A DNA stretch of 64,000 bases from BNXB01 sp031556375 (lineage in GTDB: Bacteria > Bacteroidota > Bacteroidia > Bacteroidales > Azobacteroidaceae), in contig JAVBTA010000004.1 of NCBI GenBank assembly GCA_031556375.1, positions 66,722 through 130,721 on the forward strand, written 5' to 3'. Below are positions 34,910-43,633 of the stretch, in pieces (the stretch's first letter is position 1; each line of letters begins with the position of its first letter). A model generated the notes under the pieces. That model searched no databases, was not told the origin of the DNA, and saw only the letters and a list, made by a program, of their open reading frames with translations. The position numbers were made by a program, and so were the translations under genes.

Positions 34910-35875
34910 CTAGTTTGTATTAGTAAACTGATATAATGTCAATCGTTTATCTCCCGACTTAATAAGTATTCCATTCTCAACAGCTTGTTTTAAATCTCGA
35001 CTGGCAGTCGCAGTTGAAATATCTTTGAAATGTCTCAGATAATCTTGACGTGAAAACGTATTATTTTGGATAATTGAACGAAATAATTCTATTCTGTTTT
35101 CCGAAGTCAAAGTAATATTCTGTGATGATAACAATTCTTCTAGAGATTCATTGATAATAGTCAGCATAAACTCAACAAACAGAGTAGAGTTACCTTGATT
35201 ATCTGATTTAGCCAATGCTTCATAATAATCTTTCTGTTTTTTCTTAATTAATGTCTCAATAGGAAGATACTCAAATACAGAATACTGATTGCGGAGAATT
35301 ACAGTTTGCCAAAGTCGTCCCATTCTTCCATTTCCATCCGTAAAAGGGTGAATAAATTCAAATTCGTAATGGAATACACAACTTTTCAAAAGTAAAATAT
35401 CCTCATCATTTATCATATAATCAAGCAAGTTCTTCAGAAGCGTTTTAACCAGATGGGCCGGGGGAGCGATATGAGCGACTTCTTCTCCTTTAACAATCCC
35501 AACTGATGATTTTCGTATTTCTCCCGGATTATCCACTAACCCTGACATTAATATTTTATGGGCTTTACAAAGAGAATTCGTGTCGTAAGGTTTATAAGAA
35601 TCCATTTGCTCATAGGCCTGAATAGCATTTTTTACCTCCAATATATCTTTTTGAGGGGCAATTACACGTTTGTTTTCAAGAATTGCTGTAATTTGTTCTA
35701 CTGTAAGTGTATTTCCCTCTATTTCTAAGGATGATTGAATAGTTCTTATGCGATTTCTCTTTCTCAATTCTGCCGGAGGACGACTTAAGTGTGCAGTCTT
35801 TACTTCTCCTATTTTCTCAGAAATAGAAGCGATTTTATTCAAAATCAATGGCGTTATCGTATAAGGAGGTTTCAT
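34910..35875 (-). CDS. fic: Fic-domain protein (AMP transferase family) with C-terminal winged helix
   Basis: A 321-residue protein (ATG at 35875; the earlier TTG lies upstream of the promoter elements). The inhibitory motif SSLEIEGN (about 48-55) marks a class II Fic with an N-terminal autoinhibitory helix. The catalytic loop HPFTDGNGRMGR (about 176-187) is complete, so AMP transfer from ATP to target hydroxyls is expected. The C-terminal 60 residues (FSRQDYLRHFKDISTATASRDLKQAVENGIL) form a winged-helix DNA-binding domain. Two palindromes over its promoter suggest it regulates itself. Confidence 0.93.
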   Translation of the reverse strand: MKPPYTITPLILNKIASISEKIGEVKTAHLSRPPAELRKRNRIRTIQSSLEIEGNTLTVEQITAILENKRVIAPQKDILEVKNAIQAYEQMDSYKPYDTNSLCKAHKILMSGLVDNPGEIRKSSVGIVKGEEVAHIAPPAHLVKTLLKNLLDYMINDEDILLLKSCVFHYEFEFIHPFTDGNGRMGRLWQTVILRNQYSVFEYLPIETLIKKKQKDYYEALAKSDNQGNSTLFVEFMLTIINESLEELLSSQNITLTSENRIELFRSIIQNNTFSRQDYLRHFKDISTATASRDLKQAVENGILIKSGDKRLTLYQFTNTN

Positions 35876-35877
35876 AT

Positions 35878-35901
35878 TGATAGTATCATTTGATAGTATC
35901 A
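35878..35901 (-). promoter_or_regulatory. Tandem palindromic operator (2 x TGATAGTATCA) at the fic promoter
   Basis: Perfect 11-bp palindromes TGATAGTATCA at 35878-35888 and 35891-35901, 13 bp centre to centre, ending 3 bp before the ATG. The distal copy overlaps the -7 box and the proximal copy covers the region of the transcription start and the start codon approach. Likely bound by the winged helix of Fic itself or another repressor. Confidence 0.7.
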
Positions 35902-35907
35902 AAGATA
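35900..35907 (-). promoter_or_regulatory. Promoter -7 box (TATCTTTG) of fic
   Basis: An exact TAnnTTTG on the minus strand, 24 bp before the chosen ATG and overlapping the distal palindrome by two bases. Confidence 0.65.
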
Positions 35908-36002
35908 ATTCTTTTTTCAGAAACAACAATACAATTAATAAATAAAAGAGGCTTTACTTTACCATTTCCATAAACTTTTCGCTTTTTCGTATGTTTCAGG
36001 GA

Positions 36003-36042
36003 ATAAAAAAATCTCTGAAAACCCATTGATTTTCAGAGATTT
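36003..36042 (-). terminator. Rho-independent terminator after tRNA-Leu
   Basis: A perfect 13-bp stem AAATCTCTGAAAA / TTTTCAGAGATTT with an 8-nt loop, followed on the minus strand by a run of T (complement of A-run 36005-36011). Confidence 0.88.
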
Positions 36043-36066
36043 GCATAATCTTTCGATTTTTATCAG

Positions 36067-36148
36067 TGCGGCTGAAGGGACTCGAACCCCCACGCCTCTC
36101 AGCACCAGATCCTAAGTCTGGCGTGGCTACCAATTACACCACAGCCGC
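36067..36148 (-). tRNA. tRNA-Leu (anticodon TAG)
   Basis: The minus strand folds with acceptor GCGGCTG/CAGCCGC, discriminator A, anticodon stem CCAGA/TCTGG with loop CTTAGGA (anticodon TAG), a long class II variable arm and T-arm GGGGGTTCGAGTCCC. CCA is not encoded. Confidence 0.96.
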
Positions 36149-36198
36149 TAAGCGGATGCAAAGGTACAACCTTTTTTCCATTTTCCAAAGGATTTTCC

Positions 36199-37212
36199 TT
36201 ATTTTGATTGATTTCTTAAAAAAACACGGGCAGCTTCGATCATAGAATCGACTTCTTTCATAGCTTGCGTCTCATCCAGAGAAAGGAGAATATCCGGTTG
36301 AATCCCAAACTCTATCTGGTTCATAGAGGCATCGAAACTCGGACAGGCAGACAACCTGACCGACCATCCATTAGGCAATTCCGAAGAAAAAGGAAGACCT
36401 CCCCCACCCCCTGTCTGGTCTCCCATAATAGTAACATTTGGGGCATAACGCATTGAATTCACAAAATCGTTTGTCGCACTATAACATCTTCGATTAGTAA
36501 GAACAACCACCGGTTTTTTGTATCTCAAACGAGGCGATGATTCTACATATTTCGCATAGGGTTTGGAAAAATCGTTATGTCCCGTACCCGTTTTATGTTG
36601 TATATATCCAATTAGAGTCTTTTCTTCAAAAAAACGAGAAGCAAGCTTGTCTGCATTAGACAGCATTCCTCCGCCATTATCGCGGACATCAATGATAATT
36701 CCATCGCAATTCCAGAATCTATAAATAATATGGTCGAGATTTAATTCACCCAAACCGGATGAAAAATCGCCGTAATACATGTAACCGATACTATCTTCCG
36801 GCAGGACTTTATACTTAACTCCTCCGGCTATCATATAATCAGTTTTGAGATATTTATCTATCAATTGCGGATGAAAATTCGGAGCATAATCCTCAAACCA
36901 TTTCCAATAACGGCCAACATCAAAAGGAGAATAAAGATTCACATGCCCGTCTTTCAATTCCTGAAGCATATTGTTCATCAGATAAAATAAGGAATCTTTT
37001 TTCATATCAGCAGTAACACGATTCGAATATGCAATATAAACCGAATCCCAGTCCACATTTTTATATTCAAAAAAGCAATATCGCTGATCCATAATTTTCC
37101 AGAGCGCATCAAAATTTCCCCGGGGAGTATTTTCGAACTCCTCTGTTTCAACACATGATGCAAATAAGACGCATGTAAAGAAAAACGCAACAATATATTT
37201 AATCGAAGACAC
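36199..37212 (-). CDS. S41-family (C-terminal processing-like) peptidase lipoprotein
   Basis: A 337-residue lipoprotein protease if started at the GTG at 37212, which gives a clean signal peptide and lipobox (IVAFFFTCVLFASC, Cys20); the upstream ATG at 37287 would overlap the previous gene by 89 bp. Domains: an N-terminal helical cap (about 30-110), then the S41 core with IIIDVRDNGGG (about 175-185), VVLTNRRCYSATNDF holding the candidate nucleophilic Ser in CYSATN, and GDQTGGGGGLP. No PDZ domain is obvious. It overlaps the stop of the DUF3316 gene by 14 bp, so translation is coupled. Confidence 0.85.
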   Translation of the reverse strand: MSSIKYIVAFFFTCVLFASCVETEEFENTPRGNFDALWKIMDQRYCFFEYKNVDWDSVYIAYSNRVTADMKKDSLFYLMNNMLQELKDGHVNLYSPFDVGRYWKWFEDYAPNFHPQLIDKYLKTDYMIAGGVKYKVLPEDSIGYMYYGDFSSGLGELNLDHIIYRFWNCDGIIIDVRDNGGGMLSNADKLASRFFEEKTLIGYIQHKTGTGHNDFSKPYAKYVESSPRLRYKKPVVVLTNRRCYSATNDFVNSMRYAPNVTIMGDQTGGGGGLPFSSELPNGWSVRLSACPSFDASMNQIEFGIQPDILLSLDETQAMKEVDSMIEAARVFLRNQSK

Positions 37213-38053
37213 CGTTATATTTATTTTTAGGACGTTTCTTTGCCGGCACACTGAAAAAATCTTTTGAGAACCCGACATAAAATGCATTACTATGAACTCT
37301 TGTCTGAAGACTGTTTATGTCCGTTTCGTAAATCGTATTAATATACGATAAACGCAACATTACCGAACTGAAAGGAAACTCAACAGACAAAACATTCTTC
37401 ATGGAAGTTTGGTTGTGAAACGATGCAAAATGCACCAGGTTATCATCATCTCCTAAACCGATCTCATAATAAGATTGTCCGTAATGAGGTGAAAACATCA
37501 CTCCGGCAAACGGAACAATCGCCTGATAACGCAACCTGACCGGCTGCGATTTAATTTGAAACTGATATGTTGCAATCCCTGAAAGATTCAAATTGAGATG
37601 AGCTTTACCCGTTGCCGGATTATTGCCATTCCTGGAATTATAAATAAAACCGAGCATCCCATCAGCTTGTATCCCGGCAAATAATTGCAATTTCGGGACA
37701 ACCGGATCAAAACGATAATGCAAACCGTAATTATATTCGATAAATCCCGAATAGTCGGATGCTGTTTCCGATTCGTTTGTAGAATATCCGAAATCAAGAG
37801 AGAACAAATGTTGAGCGGCAATATGGCCATCCATCATTCCCGTCATTTTGATCTGTTCGTGATACAATCCGAAAGTCGAACCGCTATACTTTAACGGAGA
37901 AAGATATGAGTCGTAAACAGATGTACCGCCAATCCCCAACATAGTAGACTGATAAACCAGATTGACCGGTTTCTCTGTATTTTCCTGTTCCTGGGAGAAA
38001 CAGGGAAAAGCCAGAAAAAGAACCAATCCAAGGTACAGCACAAAACTTCTCAT
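37199..38053 (-). CDS. DUF3316-type outer-membrane-associated protein
   Basis: A 284-residue exported protein (signal peptide MRSFVLYLGLVLFLAFPCFS). The GIGGTSVYDSYLSPLKYSGSTFG opening and beta-rich, aromatic-ended strands (FSLDFGYSTNES; RLRYQAIVPFAGVMFSPHYG; SNAFYVGFSKDF) fit the DUF3316 family, which looks like a small outer-membrane barrel. Function is unknown. It lies 10 bp downstream of parC and is coupled to the S41 peptidase gene. Confidence 0.75.
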   Translation of the reverse strand: MRSFVLYLGLVLFLAFPCFSQEQENTEKPVNLVYQSTMLGIGGTSVYDSYLSPLKYSGSTFGLYHEQIKMTGMMDGHIAAQHLFSLDFGYSTNESETASDYSGFIEYNYGLHYRFDPVVPKLQLFAGIQADGMLGFIYNSRNGNNPATGKAHLNLNLSGIATYQFQIKSQPVRLRYQAIVPFAGVMFSPHYGQSYYEIGLGDDDNLVHFASFHNQTSMKNVLSVEFPFSSVMLRLSYINTIYETDINSLQTRVHSNAFYVGFSKDFFSVPAKKRPKNKYNGVFD

Positions 38054-38063
38054 ATTGATCTAT

Positions 38064-40745
38064 TTAGAATAATTTCATCTGTCCGGTTATCTCATCCAGA
38101 ATATCAGAGTCGGTTTTATCATCTTCCGGTTCAATATCTATCTCCTGGGATACTTCAGGAGTCTCTTCCACTTCCGGAAAACGCGTCGGTTCCAATTCAT
38201 TGATCATTTCTATTTCATACGTAGTAATCCGTTTTCCCTTAGCTTTGAAACTCTTAACTCCGATAAATTCATCCACATCGATGACAAGAGCCTCCCGGAA
38301 ACTATCATGGCCTCCAAAAACAACTTCAATTCTCGGGAACACGGTATCCATCAGCAAAATCAATTTTGAATCCTGATTTTCGCCCATGAAATTCTGTTTT
38401 TTGCCGTTGCCTTCGAATGTAAAACGCTTCAAATAAGGACTTCCCTGTTGTTCCGCATCAAATAAAGCAGCAGACCAGACCTTATTCTGATTATATTTTT
38501 CAATCACCAGGATATTGTCTTCGTAATGATTACCCGAATCAAAATTAGTAGTATAGAAATCGCCATTCTTATGAACAACCAGAATCAGATCATCCGCAAA
38601 AAATTCTCCAAGATACTCTCCTCTACCATCATAATTGATTCTTAAAACATCACGATCGAACCATACCTGGCGTCCTCCAAGTGTGGAACCACCTTTTTGC
38701 TTCAGTGATATTTTATGAACCTCCGCCTTTGTCAGGATATTTCCCATCGACTGACGGCCTTTAATCGCAATCTCACTGAAATTCTTATCAAAAACAAGCA
38801 ATTTCTGACGTGGTTTAGGCTTGAGGATAACCTTGATTGTTTCCGCTTCTCCGTTCGGATTCGCGGAGAAATAAACAATACGGCTTCCGGCTGTCCCCTG
38901 AGTCAGATCATATTCTTTATCACGTGTCACACCCGTTACCGCAAACCGCTTGATATAGTGAGGAGCCAGTTTTCCATCCCGGTAGATCACATTGTATATT
39001 GTCCGGTTATCATTACGTTTGAAAACGTTGAGGTACAGTATATTTTTGCCTACAAACATTTTCTCAGTAACTTTCACCACTTTATATTTTCCGTCTTTAA
39101 AGAAAATAATGATATCATCAATATCCGAACAGTTGCAGATATACTCATCTTTTTTCAATCCATAACCAATGAATCCTTCTTCACGGTTGATATATAACTT
39201 TTCATTCGCCTCAACCACCTTTGCAGCCTCGATAGTATCGAAGTTCCTCAATTCGGTTTTCCGCGGATGCTCTTTCCCGTATTTTTCTTTAAGATTAGCA
39301 AACCAATCGATCGTATATTCGACGATATGTTCAAGATTATAGATGATTTTTTCTATCTGATCTTTATAACCGGCGATCAAATCTTCGGCTTTATCCTTAT
39401 TAAATTTCAGGATACGTCCCATTTTGATCTCAAGTAAGCGGACAATATCTTCACGATTAATTTCACGGATAAAGTTCGGCTTGAACGGCTCCAGACGCTT
39501 ATCTATATGAGCAATAGCCTCATCGATTGTCTTGGCATTTTCAAACTCTTTATCTTTATAGATTCTTTCCTCAATGAATATTTTTTCCAGAGAAGCAAAA
39601 AGAAGACTTTCTTCCAGTTCTCCTTTATGGATTTCAAGTTCCAATTTAAGTAAACTCAGCGTGTTGTCTGTACAATGTTTCAGAACATCCGAAATATTCA
39701 TGAAATGAGGCTTATTATCCTCAATTATACAGCAGTTCGGAGAGATACTGACTTCACAATCCGTAAACGCATATAAGGCATCGATAGTCTTATCTGACGA
39801 CACTCCGGGGGCCAGGTGAATGAGAATCTCCACATTTTTTGCCGTCATATCATCGACCTTACGTATTTTGATTTTTCCCCGGTCGTTCGCTTTAAGAATA
39901 GACTCTGTAAGCGTAGCTGTTGTCTTACCAAACGGTATTTCCGTGACTGACAATGTTTTATTATCAACCTTATTGATCTTTGCACGTACTTTTACCGAAC
40001 CACCACGCTCTCCATCGTTATATTTGCCTACATCGATATATCCACCTGTCTGAAAGTCAGGATAAAGCCTGAATTCCTCTCCGTTAAGGTAGGCAATCGA
40101 AGCATCGAGTAGTTCATTAAAGTTATGAGGAAGCACTTTAGACGAAAGCCCTACCGCGATTCCCTCCACTCCCTGTGCCAATAACAATGGGAATTTTACA
40201 GGTAAAGTAATCGGCTCTTTATTTCTTCCGTCGTACGAAAGTTTCCAGTCTGTAGTCTTTGGGTTGAAGACAACCTCCAATGCAAATTTGGAAAGTCTGG
40301 CTTCAATATAACGGGGAGCTGCAGCACCATCTCCGGTAAGAATATTCCCCCAGTTTCCCTGGCAATCGACAAGCAGGTCTTTTTGTCCCAATTGTACCAG
40401 AGCATCTCCGATCGAGGCATCCCCGTGCGGGTGAAACTTCATCGTGTCCCCGACAATATTCGCAACCTTATTGTAACGCCCGTCCTCCAACCTACGCATA
40501 GTATGCAGGATACGACGTTGTACTGGCTTCAATCCGTCGTTAATATGAGGTACCGCACGCTCCAGGATTACATAAGATGCATAATCCAGGAACCAGTTTT
40601 GGTACATTCCTGATAATTGATGTTTACTTATTGTATCTGTTTGAGTAGGTACCTTATACTCCGAATGCCCTTCTCCAGGCAGGTCGACACTCTCAACATT
40701 CTCACTTTCAGTATTTTCCGGGACTTTATCTTCTATTTCTTTCAT
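38064..40745 (-). CDS. parC: DNA topoisomerase IV subunit A (ParC/GyrA family)
   Basis: An 893-residue type IIA topoisomerase subunit that cuts and passes DNA, decatenating chromosomes. N-terminal winged helix and tower: SYVILERAVPHINDGLKPVQRRILHTM (about 40-66), DGAAAPRYIEARLS with the catalytic Tyr of the PRY motif (about 140), ALYAFTDCEVSISPN, then a coiled coil (about 430-480) and a C-terminal beta-pinwheel (GGRQVWFDRDVLRINYDGRG region). The acidic C-terminal tail is typical of the Bacteroidota form. The TTG at 40769 lies inside the promoter, so I use the ATG at 40745. No parE gene is in the window. Confidence 0.93.
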   Translation of the reverse strand: MKEIEDKVPENTESENVESVDLPGEGHSEYKVPTQTDTISKHQLSGMYQNWFLDYASYVILERAVPHINDGLKPVQRRILHTMRRLEDGRYNKVANIVGDTMKFHPHGDASIGDALVQLGQKDLLVDCQGNWGNILTGDGAAAPRYIEARLSKFALEVVFNPKTTDWKLSYDGRNKEPITLPVKFPLLLAQGVEGIAVGLSSKVLPHNFNELLDASIAYLNGEEFRLYPDFQTGGYIDVGKYNDGERGGSVKVRAKINKVDNKTLSVTEIPFGKTTATLTESILKANDRGKIKIRKVDDMTAKNVEILIHLAPGVSSDKTIDALYAFTDCEVSISPNCCIIEDNKPHFMNISDVLKHCTDNTLSLLKLELEIHKGELEESLLFASLEKIFIEERIYKDKEFENAKTIDEAIAHIDKRLEPFKPNFIREINREDIVRLLEIKMGRILKFNKDKAEDLIAGYKDQIEKIIYNLEHIVEYTIDWFANLKEKYGKEHPRKTELRNFDTIEAAKVVEANEKLYINREEGFIGYGLKKDEYICNCSDIDDIIIFFKDGKYKVVKVTEKMFVGKNILYLNVFKRNDNRTIYNVIYRDGKLAPHYIKRFAVTGVTRDKEYDLTQGTAGSRIVYFSANPNGEAETIKVILKPKPRQKLLVFDKNFSEIAIKGRQSMGNILTKAEVHKISLKQKGGSTLGGRQVWFDRDVLRINYDGRGEYLGEFFADDLILVVHKNGDFYTTNFDSGNHYEDNILVIEKYNQNKVWSAALFDAEQQGSPYLKRFTFEGNGKKQNFMGENQDSKLILLMDTVFPRIEVVFGGHDSFREALVIDVDEFIGVKSFKAKGKRITTYEIEMINELEPTRFPEVEETPEVSQEIDIEPEDDKTDSDILDEITGQMKLF

Positions 40746-40765
40746 GGGATAGTTTTGCTTGACCT

Positions 40766-40774
40766 GCAAATATA
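40766..40774 (-). promoter_or_regulatory. Promoter -7 box (TATATTTGC) of parC
   Basis: An exact match on the minus strand, about 20 bp before the parC ATG and only 10 bp after the stop of the KGGVGR ATPase gene, so the upstream promoter half lies within that gene. Confidence 0.6.
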
Positions 40775-40784
40775 CAAGAAAAAT

Positions 40785-42452
40785 TCAAATTTTATCTATC
40801 TTATTCAACGAACCTGCGTATCCATATTTTTCTAATAAATCACGAAACCGTTCTTCTTTGAATAATTTGATATAAACATCTTCAACCTCTTTTTCAAAAA
40901 TGGCATCCGAAGATAATTCTAATTTCAAGGCTCGTTCAAAATTGACATAAAACTCATCCATATTACCCGCTGTGAAACGAATTTCAGAAAGAGTAGCGTA
41001 ATATACCGGATTTTCAGGATCAAACTCGATTGCTTTGTAGGCATCTTTTAGGGCCAATTCAAATTCGCCCAATAACCTATAAGCATTGGCTCTCGCATTG
41101 TATGCCTCCGGCTCTTGTGGAAAAAAATCAATAAACAGATTACACTCTTTCAACCAATCACTATCAGATAATCTATGAACCTCCTTTTTGGCTAAAATGT
41201 AATTCTGATAAACGTTCGCACCAATAAATTTATACTCTTCGAATTCTTGTAATGCCTTGTGACCCTCTCCTAATTTAGCATAAGTACAGCCTTTAAAATT
41301 ATGATACCAAGGTGAGTCATTGATTTCAATTGCTTCATTTACTGCCTCTAGAGCATCTACATACCTTTTTTCATCATAATATAGGTCTCCTAATTTAAAG
41401 TAATACTTACTTTCATTACGATTCAACTTAACAGCTTCTTTTAATAATTCGATAGCTTTGTTTGTATCTATTTCCCTGAAAGATTCAACATATAGCATTT
41501 CTGCTTTCTTGATATTGTTGAATAAATCTCTTTCTTCTTCGCTAAAGTCATCCTTTGTTATTCGATTGAATAATTTCAAATAATCTTGTCCAATTAACGA
41601 TTTATTTATTTTTATATCATCAAAATCATAACCAATTTTAAGTTCTTCACTATATTCCAAATCCCTATCTGAATGTATAACAATCGGATCCTGAATATCC
41701 TTATTAAATTGTTCTTTGATAAAAGTAAATTGATTATAAAAATATTTGCGCGCTTTTATCTCTTTTTCTTTTTCCTGTGGTTCTTCCGAATATGGAATCC
41801 GGGTTAATACCAATACAATATCTTTATCTATTCCTAATAAATTATTTTCCGGATTTAATATACTTTTTATAACGCGTTGACATCCTGTTATATTCTCCTC
41901 ATTATTAGCAGATAGAAACACAATCTGATCAGATAAGATAGACATTGTCATGCCTGATATTTCAGTAATACCCGTCCTCGTATCAATTAACAGATAATCC
42001 GGATTTAAATCCCGTTTTATCTTTTCTTTTAGATCAAGAAAAAATGGAATCCCTTTGGAATTTTGCTCATAAAACAATTGAATCCAATTAATCCGAGATA
42101 ATTTTTCCCAATAATCCTGCTTGTCAATGTTTCCGGCAGGAATAAGAGTAAATGATTTTCCTTCACTTTTCTTCCCTGAGGACAATTTTGACAAGTCATA
42201 GTAATAATCAGACGTAATTTTCTGAATCAGATTGTTATTCTCTGAAAATTCATAAATATAATCAACGATACCAATTTTTGAATCGCTTGTATTTATATTT
42301 TTTTTGAACTTATAATACAATCCAGGAGCCTCTAAGTCAAAATCAAGCATACAAACAGACTTTCCTAACTCCACCAATCTCTTAGCAATGTTGGACAAGG
42401 CCAACGTACGCCCCACCCCTCCTTTGTATGAATAAAACGATACTGTTTTCAT
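40785..42452 (-). CDS. KGGVGR-motif ParA/MinD-like ATPase with C-terminal TPR repeats
   Basis: A 555-residue protein. The N-terminal domain (about 1-290) is a deviant-Walker ATPase: SYKGGVGRTLALSNIAKRL (residues 8-26; Arg follows where classical ParA has KGGVGKT), VCMLDFDLEAPGL (switch I-like) and YLLIDTRTGITEISG (switch II-like). From about 310 the chain is TPR helices (KAIELLKEAVKLNRNESKYYFKLGDLYY; ALKDAYKAIEFDPENPVYYATLSEI). It has no membrane segment. KGGVGR ATPases occur in conflict and signalling operons rather than in chromosome segregation. It overlaps the XRE gene by 4 bp and so is translationally coupled. Confidence 0.88.
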   Translation of the reverse strand: MKTVSFYSYKGGVGRTLALSNIAKRLVELGKSVCMLDFDLEAPGLYYKFKKNINTSDSKIGIVDYIYEFSENNNLIQKITSDYYYDLSKLSSGKKSEGKSFTLIPAGNIDKQDYWEKLSRINWIQLFYEQNSKGIPFFLDLKEKIKRDLNPDYLLIDTRTGITEISGMTMSILSDQIVFLSANNEENITGCQRVIKSILNPENNLLGIDKDIVLVLTRIPYSEEPQEKEKEIKARKYFYNQFTFIKEQFNKDIQDPIVIHSDRDLEYSEELKIGYDFDDIKINKSLIGQDYLKLFNRITKDDFSEEERDLFNNIKKAEMLYVESFREIDTNKAIELLKEAVKLNRNESKYYFKLGDLYYDEKRYVDALEAVNEAIEINDSPWYHNFKGCTYAKLGEGHKALQEFEEYKFIGANVYQNYILAKKEVHRLSDSDWLKECNLFIDFFPQEPEAYNARANAYRLLGEFELALKDAYKAIEFDPENPVYYATLSEIRFTAGNMDEFYVNFERALKLELSSDAIFEKEVEDVYIKLFKEERFRDLLEKYGYAGSLNKIDKI

Positions 42453-43000
42453 AATCCTGAATATCTCACCAACCCATGTCGTTTTTTTGTTTCCAATAAC
42501 ACTCTTTCTATCAATTCCTCATCCTGAGGAAATAAAAATCCAGACAAACCGGACTCTCTTTCCGATTTTATTATTCTTTTTCTTAATATCATCTGAACAT
42601 CCAGAGCTTCCAACAGTTGCAATACACGCTCAAAGCTAGCAGAAAGATAATCTTGTTGTTCATATCGCTGAATTTGCTGTTCTTGAATGTACATCATTTC
42701 GGCAATCTGTTTTTGTGTCAATTTCGATGCAATACGGAAACTCATGATTGCCTTGTTCATATCATCATCTTTCAATGAATCGAATTCCAATTCATTCAGC
42801 TCTTCAGAAACAAGTCTCTTATATTCAACTAATTCTTTTTCTCCTTTTAACAACAGACGCCGAAAATCCGAAAGTTGCAATTGTAATTCAGGAGCAACCT
42901 CTCTGGCGTCTCTTATAACAATCTCCAAATCTTGAATATTTTGAGTTAATTCTTTCAATTCTTTGGAAAGTTGAGTATATTGTTTTTGATTCTTAATCAT
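42449..43000 (-). CDS. XRE-family helix-turn-helix protein paired with DUF6932
   Basis: A 183-residue protein. The N-terminal 85 residues are a coiled coil (MIKNQKQYTQLSKELKELTQ, LQLQLSDFRRLLLKGEKELVEYKRL), as in the antitoxin-like regulators that accompany DUF6932 proteins (often opening MIKNERQY). Residues about 88-145 form the XRE HTH (SFRIASKLTQKQIAEMMYIQEQQIQRYEQQDY). It probably represses its own operon and may neutralise DUF6932. It overlaps both neighbours by 4 bp. Confidence 0.88.
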   Translation of the reverse strand: MIKNQKQYTQLSKELKELTQNIQDLEIVIRDAREVAPELQLQLSDFRRLLLKGEKELVEYKRLVSEELNELEFDSLKDDDMNKAIMSFRIASKLTQKQIAEMMYIQEQQIQRYEQQDYLSASFERVLQLLEALDVQMILRKRIIKSERESGLSGFLFPQDEELIERVLLETKKRHGLVRYSGL

Positions 43001-43446
43001 TTTTTATCTAATACTATTTTGAGAATTCCTTTTTTCATCAAATAATCTTGCTTACAAACCTGAAAATAGTCCAACACAGTCTGTCTATTTCCCCTGCCCG
43101 AAAAAGAATGAGCATAATACACTTCCCCTTTGAAATACCGCTTTTGTGTTTCTGAATCCGAATGCAAAAAAGATTCTAAAGCCCGATGTAAAACATCCTT
43201 CTTATCTACACAATCAGCATCATAACACGCATCATAATCAACCGGATTAAGTTTATTAGAAACAAAGCTTCCATCAAGATATAGAATATTTACATTACAA
43301 GAAATACAGCATTCTATTAACGTCATCAAACCCGACATCAACTTCTTTCTTTTATCACTAAACTGAAGTTTTCCAACTACTTCAACAAGTGTTGCTTCAT
43401 GTATTCCTTCAGGAAGATAGCCGGTATCTAAAAAGTCAGGTATCAA
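42997..43446 (-). CDS. DUF6932 family protein (nucleotidyltransferase-like)
   Basis: A 149-residue protein opening IPDFLDTGYLPEGIHEATLVEV, the hallmark of DUF6932. The motif YLDGSFVSNKLNPVDYDACYD (about 55-75, shown without its ends GSFVS and DYDACYD) resembles the GS...DxD core of minimal nucleotidyltransferases, so transfer of a nucleotide to a tRNA or protein is a possibility; this is inference. The only start in frame is a TTG at 43446, preceded by a stop; a short 5' UTR from the strong promoter at 43487 supports it. First gene of the three-gene cassette. Confidence 0.8.
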   Translation of the reverse strand: MIPDFLDTGYLPEGIHEATLVEVVGKLQFSDKRKKLMSGLMTLIECCISCNVNILYLDGSFVSNKLNPVDYDACYDADCVDKKDVLHRALESFLHSDSETQKRYFKGEVYYAHSFSGRGNRQTVLDYFQVCKQDYLMKKGILKIVLDKK

Positions 43447-43486
43447 TAGAAATGTCGTTTATTTTTCTAAATTAATAATGTGATGA

Positions 43487-43518
43487 CAAATTTACAAGTA
43501 ATTTAATTAAAAAACAAA
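43487..43518 (-). promoter_or_regulatory. Strong promoter of the DUF6932-XRE-KGGVGR cassette
   Basis: On the minus strand a TTTG is followed after 20 nt by TAAATTTG (43487-43494), an exact -33/-7 pair of the Bacteroidota type. It is the best promoter match in the window. The start codon is about 40 bp downstream. Confidence 0.75.
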
Positions 43519-43633
43519 TACAAAGCAAATTTGTTGTGTATTTATTTTTTTTAATATCATTAAAATTTTAATTCGGACTCACTTTACAATATCCGGGTTA
43601 TTTCTACGTTAAAATAGCTGAGAAAGTTTATTC

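Noticed and set aside
40746..40769. TTG start eight codons upstream of the parC ATG
   Set aside because: The TTG is part of the TATATTTGC promoter box, so it cannot be translated from this promoter.
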